In this document: positions 59,536 through 64,000 of the stretch, piece after piece
How positions within the stretch are numbered: the stretch's first letter is position 1
Layout of the letters: each line of letters opens with the position of its first letter
Made by a program: the position numbers and the translations under genes
The notes under the pieces: generated by a model
The model's input: only the letters and a program-made list of their open reading frames with translations
Database searches by the model: none
Told to the model about the DNA's origin: nothing
Source of the DNA: Hyperoodon ampullatus
Taxonomy: Eukaryota; Chordata; Mammalia; Artiodactyla; Ziphiidae
DNA: 64,000 bases
Reading direction: 5' to 3'
NCBI GenBank assembly: GCA_949752795.1
Contig: OX457056.1
Coordinates: 91,534,942-91,598,941 of the forward strand

Positions 59536-59584
59536 CTGAGCCATACTTTGTCTCCTTGTTTTTCTCTTCCCAAGCACAGGGTTT

Positions 59585-59800
59585 GAAGCTAGATGAACTG
59601 GAACACCACTTTCTGATTAGGTGACCATGGTCAAGTGGATGCCTTTGAGTTTCTATGTATTTTTTAGGACAGTGGGAATAATAATTATCTTTCAGGGGTG
59701 TCGCTGGGATTAAGTGAGTTCACGTATGTAGGACACCTTAGTACTGCACCTGGTAAAGAGAAAACATTCAATAAACACTTGCTACGACGATTACTACTAC
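59585..59800 (+). mobile_element. MIR SINE relic
   Basis: 'ctgggattaagtgagttca' near 59706, 'agtactgcacctggtaaag' near 59740 and 'aacattcaataaacacttg' near 59763. Confidence 0.75.
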
Positions 59801-59869
59801 TATTACCATTTTCTGTCTCTTTGCTACACCAATGACAAACACAGCCAGCAGAAAGAGGAAGAGCAAGAA

Positions 59870-60295
59870 TATTTTCCAGCTCTGCGAACTTGGGCAAGTT
59901 ATGCAAACTCTGGGCCTCAGGTTCCTTCTCTACTAAAGAGATACCAGCAGGGCTTCCCTGGTGGCGCAGTGGTTGGGAGTCCACCTGCTGATGCAGGGGA
60001 CACGGGTTCGTGCCCCAGTCCGGGAAGATCCCACATGCCGCGGAGCGGCTGGGCCCATGAGCCATGGCCACTGAGCCTGCGCGTCCGGAGGCTGTGCTCC
60101 ACAATGGGAGAGGCCACAACAGTGAGGCCTGCGTACCGCAAAAAAATAATAAATAAAAAAAAAATAAATAAAGAGATACCAGCACTTGCCTCATTGGATT
60201 GTTGTGAGGGTTTAATGAGTTAGTATAAGTAAAGCATCTTAGGACAGTACCTGGCGTGCAGTAAGTGCTCCATTAAACATTAGCAATGATGAGGA
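59870..60295 (+). mobile_element. MIR SINE split by a CHR insertion
   Basis: The left part has 'gaacttgggcaagttatgc' near 59887 and 'gggcctcaggttccttctc'. The right part resumes at 60185 with 'ttgttgtgagggtttaatg' and 'gacagtacctggcgtgcag' near 60243. Confidence 0.85.
59935..60184 (+). mobile_element. CHR SINE (short type) with perfect 15-bp target duplication, inside MIR
   Basis: 'aaagagataccagca' at 59935-59949 and 60170-60184. Body 59950 to 'gcctgcgtaccgcaaaa' at about 60142, then an AAT-interrupted A tail. Three bases of the usual 'cagtgagaggcc' are missing. Confidence 0.96.
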
Positions 60296-60379
60296 TGGTA
60301 CACGAACCCATTTGTCTACTTAGTTTTGCAGCTGTGACATGACTGTCAGGAAAGTGGCAGAAATAAGTGAGATTCTTGG

Positions 60380-60555
60380 ATAAACAACACGCTCCGCGTG
60401 AGGACTTCCCTGCCCCACCGAGCAGAGTGAGCCATTCTTTCCTCTTTGCCGAGGCATCCATCCTGTTACTTCTCACACTGCCTTCTCTCCTCGTGTCTAG
60501 TGTTTATGTCCCTGGTGCAAATTGGTGTTCAATAAATGTTAATAAAAGCCTGTTT
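60380..60555 (+). mobile_element. Possible L2 3' end
   Basis: 'aattggtgttcaataaatg' near 60518 resembles the L2 terminus; the rest is weak. Confidence 0.4.
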
Positions 60556-60723
60556 GATCTCCAATTGTAATATATCCATGTCACCTATGGGAGAAGAGTA
60601 ATGACCTCCCAGAGAGGTCTACCTCCCCATCCCTGGGGCCCATGAAGATGTTACGTTACATGTTGTGGGGAAAGTGGGAGTTAGGCTTGGAGAAGGAATT
60701 ATGGCTGCTAATCATCCGACTTT

Positions 60724-61040
60724 AAAATAGGGAGATTATGGTATTTCCATAGAATACAAAAATATAGGTAAGAGAATAGATCTTCAAAGTTCTCATTATA
60801 AGAACAAAATTGTAACAATGTGAGATGATGGATGTTAACTAAATTTACTGTGATGATCATTTCACTATGTATCTATCTATCTATCTATCTCAAATCATTA
60901 TGTTGTACAACTTAAACTAATACAATATTCTCAGTGAATTATATCTTAATGAAATGTCAAATGTATCTCAGTGAAACTGGGAAAAATAAAATTTTAAAAA
61001 TTGCCAAGAAAAAAAAATTAAAAATAAAATAGGGAAATTA
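60724..61040 (+). mobile_element. L1 3'-end insertion with 15-bp target duplication
   Basis: 'aaaatagggagatta' (60724-60738) and 'aaaatagggaaatta' (61026-61040) flank 60739-61025. The insert contains 'tgatcatttcactatgtat' near 60853, (TATC)n at 60869-60890, 'atgttgtacaacttaaact' near 60900 and an A-rich end, as in L1M 3' termini. Confidence 0.8.
60869..60890. repeat. (TATC)n microsatellite
   Basis: About five units within the L1 tail. Confidence 0.9.
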
Positions 61041-61458
61041 ACCTGGGTTATCTGGGTGGGCCCAAGGTAATCACAAGGGTAAATGTGGAAGAGGGAATCA
61101 GAAGACAGAACCAGAGAGATGCTCGGTGAGAAGGACTTGACTTACTGTTGCTGGCTTTGAAGGTGGAGGAAGGGTCCACAAGCCAAGGAATGCGTGTCTA
61201 GAAACTGGAAAAGGCAAGAACACAGATTTCCCCCTAGAGCCTCAGAAGGAATACAACCCTGCTGACACCCTGATTTTAGCCCAGTGAGACCCATTTGGAA
61301 TTCGGACCTCTGGGACTATAATATATTAAATTCGTGTTGTTTGAAGCCACTAAGTTTGTGGTAATTTGTTACAGCTGCAGTAGGAAACTACTCCATCATC
61401 CTTGGCTCTGTTATTACAACTAGTTTAGAACTGGCTCTTTTAAAAATTATTTAGCCTT

Positions 61459-61672
61459 GGGCTTCCCTGGTGGCGCAGTGGTTGAGAGTCCACCTGCCGA
61501 TGAAGGGGACACGGGTTCGTGCCCCGGTCCGGGAGGATCCCACATGCCGTGGAGCAGCTGGCCCGTGAGCCATGGCCGCTGAGCCTGCACGTCCGGAGCC
61601 TGTGCTCCGCAACGGGAGAGACCACAACAGTGAGAGGCCCGCGTACCGCAAAAAAAAAAAAAAAAAAAAAAA
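61459..61672 (+). mobile_element. CHR SINE (short type)
   Basis: Head 'gggcttccctggtggcgca' at 61459, ends 'cgcgtaccgc' at 61650, pure A tail to 61672. A pure tail suggests recent insertion; no target duplication was found. Confidence 0.95.
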
Positions 61673-61865
61673 GTGAGCACTCCAGTACCATATTCTGAGA
61701 AGCTGGACGTGCCCTAGACCTTGAGTTGAAGACTTTTAAACTTATGTCTATGGGTTTTCTCAGATGATGACTCTACAGTAGAAAATTCCTCTCAGTGCCC
61801 CAGCACCATTGTTAGAGGTGCTATTGCTAATAAGAAGGGGGAGTACAAGTGGTTAGGCTAAATAA

Positions 61866-62060
61866 TTTTTTTTTTTTTTTTTTTGGCGGTACTCGGGCCT
61901 CTCCCGTTGCGGAGCACAGGCTCCGGACATGCAGGCTCAGCGGCCATGGCTCACGGGCCCAGCTGCTCTGCAGCATGTGGGATCTTCCCGGATCGGGGCA
62001 TGAACTGGCATCCCCTGCATCGGCAGGCAGACTCTCAACCACTGCGCCACCAGGGAAGCC
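61866..62060 (-). mobile_element. CHR SINE (short type) with 16-bp internal deletion
   Basis: T tail 61866-61884, body to 62060. Near 61895-61905 the sequence passes directly from 'gggcctctc' to 'ccgttgcgg', skipping 16 bases present in the other copies. Confidence 0.95.
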
Positions 62061-62857
62061 GTGAACTCAGCCTTTGGTTGCTCACCAGGGAAGGTGTGAA
62101 AGAGCAGCCGACGGGCAGAGGGTTAATCCAGCAGGCCTCTGCGCTGGGGGCACCTCCTCCTCCAGCATCTGTCTGCATTCTGTTGGGCAGGAACCATTCA
62201 AAGGGGATCTGGTCTCTCCTTTATGCCAGCTTGAGGGAGAGCCAAATGTGGCTCTGTCAGCATGTGGGAGATCAAAGAGCTACCACCCCCAGCCCCAGCC
62301 AATCTTCAGAGAACAGAGCCACATGGAATACCTTGCTCCCTCTAGAAGGGTTCTGTGGACCATCTCCTGATGCACACTGTTTTCCCCTGGCCCCTCAGAA
62401 TTTGAGAGAGACCTTGACCACTCCCATAGTTTGAGGTTCATTTAAAAAAACAGACATATCCAAACATGTTTATAAAAATCGTAGTATATTGTAAATGTTT
62501 ACATTTAATATATTAGCACTTTTAACACATGAAAAAACAATGCAATGTAATGTTATTCATAAGAAATTCAGAATTTATTAAAATATTAATTCATAGTATA
62601 TTAGAGGCACCATAGACAGCTAGTGGGGTATACATGAAATGGATGTAACGAATAACGCCTTTGAATCTTCCCAGTCATCTTGGTGACTCTATGAATTCCA
62701 TGCTTTGGAGATAAAGTTGAGTGTACATTTGAGGCCTCAGCCGAGTAGGCCTACCGCTCCATACCCTCTCTGCGTCTGCCTTGCCATCCACCTATCCTCA
62801 CTGCCTGAAATGGTATCAGACATTCCTGTCTCCACTGGGAGTGACAGCAAGTAATTT
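62061..62857. other. Unassigned sequence
   Basis: 62070-62430 is GC-rich with overlapping chance frames; 62440-62660 is AT-rich. No gene is seen. Confidence 0.4.
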
Positions 62858-62991
62858 AGCGAAGACCTTTTATTTTGGCCGTGCCATGCGGCATCTTAGT
62901 TCCCTGACCAGTGATCAAAACTCTGCCCCCTGCACTGGAAGCGCAGAGTCTTAACAGTGAACTACCAGGGAAGTCCAGCAACAACCTTTTA
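62858..62991 (-). mobile_element. Short CHR-type SINE (tRNA-like part only)
   Basis: 'tattttggccgtgccatgc' at the tail side and 'aactaccagggaagtcc' at the head (about 62959-62975). Imperfect target duplication: 'agcgaagacctttta' (62858) and 'agcaacaacctttta' (62977). Same type as 15480-15617. Confidence 0.85.
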
Positions 62992-63700
62992 TGATGAGCT
63001 ATCAGGGGCTATGGGATCTAGTCCTGAGATTGTTATACAGCCTACATGAATGCAGATTCCAAACATATATTCTCTCCAACTGGTCATTAATTTCAGGAAA
63101 CAGCTTGTACTAGCAACCTAGGCTTGGAAAAACATAACTCTCAGGGAGAATTTATGAAGTGTTTAAGGGTAGTTTTCGATCCTGCAGAGAGGCTAATTGC
63201 CAGAGAACTCTCCTGTACCAGGGAAGAAGAACGTTCATCCCGTCTTTTATGTCCCACTATTTTAGGAAAATCTAAGCTCAAGGAGGTGGGTGGCATCTCT
63301 TAGCTCTAATGACCCAAGTGAAGCCAAGAATCTATAACAGAGCTGTGATCTCTAGTTAAGGCTAACGCAAATGCATAGAAGTCATCTGTGCTTCCCTAAA
63401 TTAACTAACATGAAATTGAGAAGTCTCTCCTCTGTCCCCAACCACCATGCAGTTGCCTGTGGCTCAATATTTTTATTAACATGGGTAAACAAGTAGTAAT
63501 ACCAGAAAATGATCTATCTCAGCATTGACTACACTATCTGTTCTAAAATGTTTATGATTTTCTTTTCTACTTGCATAAACTGTAGAAAACCACTTTCACT
63601 ATGCAGAATTATTGCTGTGCAAGAGAACTGAACAGCTACTTTTTTATTGTTAATAGAGAGGAGGTTATGCATGGTCTGAATAGCAATGGTCTGAAATGAA
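62992..63700. other. Unassigned sequence
   Basis: No recognised feature. Confidence 0.4.
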
Positions 63701-63768
63701 TTTCCTCCCTTCCTTCCTCCCTTCCTCCCTCTCTTCCTCCCTCCCTTTCTTTCCTTCCTTTTTCCTTC
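63701..63768. repeat. (TTCC)n/(CCCT)n pyrimidine microsatellite
   Basis: 68 bases of almost pure pyrimidine with TTCC and TCCC units. Confidence 0.95.
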
Positions 63769-63910
63769 ATTAGTGGTAAGTCTCAGGTCATGCTTATAGT
63801 CTAAGCCTCCTTAAGTCATTCATGGTTACCAGATCATAAAGTGGAAAGTATGGACGTGTAGGCAGGAGTACTTTAGAATCATCAGGAGAGGTTTAAAAAT
63901 ACTGATTCCT

Positions 63911-64000
63911 GGGCTTCCCTGGTGGCGCGGTGGTTGAGAGTCCGCCTGCCGATGCAGGGGACACGGGTTCGTGCCCCGGTCCGGGATGATCCCACATGCC
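63911..64000 (+). mobile_element. CHR SINE head, cut by the right edge
   Basis: 'gggcttccctggtggcgcg' to 'gatcccacatgcc'; the first 90 bp of a short or long type copy, close to consensus. Confidence 0.95.

Larger units (their letters stand above)
60595..61391 (+). mobile_element. MLT1-like solo LTR split by an L1 tail
   Basis: The left part 60595-60738 ('catgaagatgttacgttac') and right part 61041-61391 ('ttatctgggtgggcccaag', 'gccactaagtttgtggtaa' near 61347) make one LTR. The break is filled by 60739-61025. Confidence 0.85.

Noticed and set aside
59950..60025. tRNA gene suggested by A and B boxes
   Set aside because: The boxes belong to the tRNA-derived head of a CHR SINE; no complete cloverleaf is expected.
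59685..60194. 169-codon minus-strand frame
   Set aside because: It spans MIR and CHR in antisense; a chance frame.
61883..62434. 183-codon open frame starting in a SINE
   Set aside because: It begins in antisense CHR and continues into unassigned GC-rich DNA; no splice or domain evidence.
63701..63768. Polypyrimidine tract as a splicing signal
   Set aside because: TTCC/TCCC microsatellite without a downstream exon-like sequence.

Overview
This window is gene-poor mammalian nuclear DNA, almost certainly from a cetacean. The marker is a tRNA-derived SINE present in at least 16 copies. It has a polymerase III A-box-like 'tggcgcagtggtt' and B-box-like 'gggttcgtgcc', and the longer or shorter tails of the CHR family of whales, dolphins and their nearest relatives. 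The youngest copies resemble one another closely and three carry perfect 15-bp target-site duplications. The L1 3' UTR types also fit Cetartiodactyla. I found no convincing host exon, tRNA gene, structural RNA gene or processed pseudogene. Nearly all open frames are chance frames or lie in repeats.

Layout. Positions 1-3815 hold a fairly young L1 (+) that runs off the left edge; its ORF2 is split by one frameshift. 5530-5809 is a CHR SINE with its target duplication. 5960-7853 is an old L1M (-) invaded by a short younger L1 tail. 7870-12200 holds MIR and L2 relics and one long CHR. 13125-16290 is a nested stack: L1M 5' region, a younger L1, a second L1M, a short CHR and an unnamed repeat. 16740-25360 is mostly unrecognised sequence with MIR, L1M 3' end and two CHR copies, one of them lacking its 3' end. 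25570-28965 holds MIR, CHR and an old L1 (+). 30001-30542 is an MLT2-like LTR. 31905-36810 holds MIR, L2 and two MLT1-like LTRs in opposite orientation. 37110-39740 has LTR-like sequence with a duplicated 165-bp block and a Tigger-type MITE between mirror-image microsatellites. 39958-45690 holds three CHR copies, an internally deleted L1M, MIR and MER5. 45840-57040 is MIR, L2, MER5, L1 pieces and long anonymous stretches. 57765-58590 is an ERV1-like LTR between TG tracts, followed by CHR. 59460-64000 is rich in CHR, with one inserted in a MIR, an inverted CHR pair, and an MLT1 LTR split by an L1 tail.

Nothing here acts as an operon or pathway. The story is layered retrotransposition: L2 and MIR, then L1M, MLT1, MLT2, MER5 and Tigger, then younger L1 and CHR. 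Family names come from recognising consensus-like blocks by eye, not from a database search, so boundaries are usually good to 10-30 bases where no target duplication is visible. I did not find a new functional system. The most noteworthy items are a 26-bp-arm hairpin at 14561-14622, a target-duplication-flanked SINE without a 3' end at 21496, an L1 tail with a possible short 3' transduction at 6034, two L1M copies with internal deletions, and the block duplicated at 37621 and 38106.
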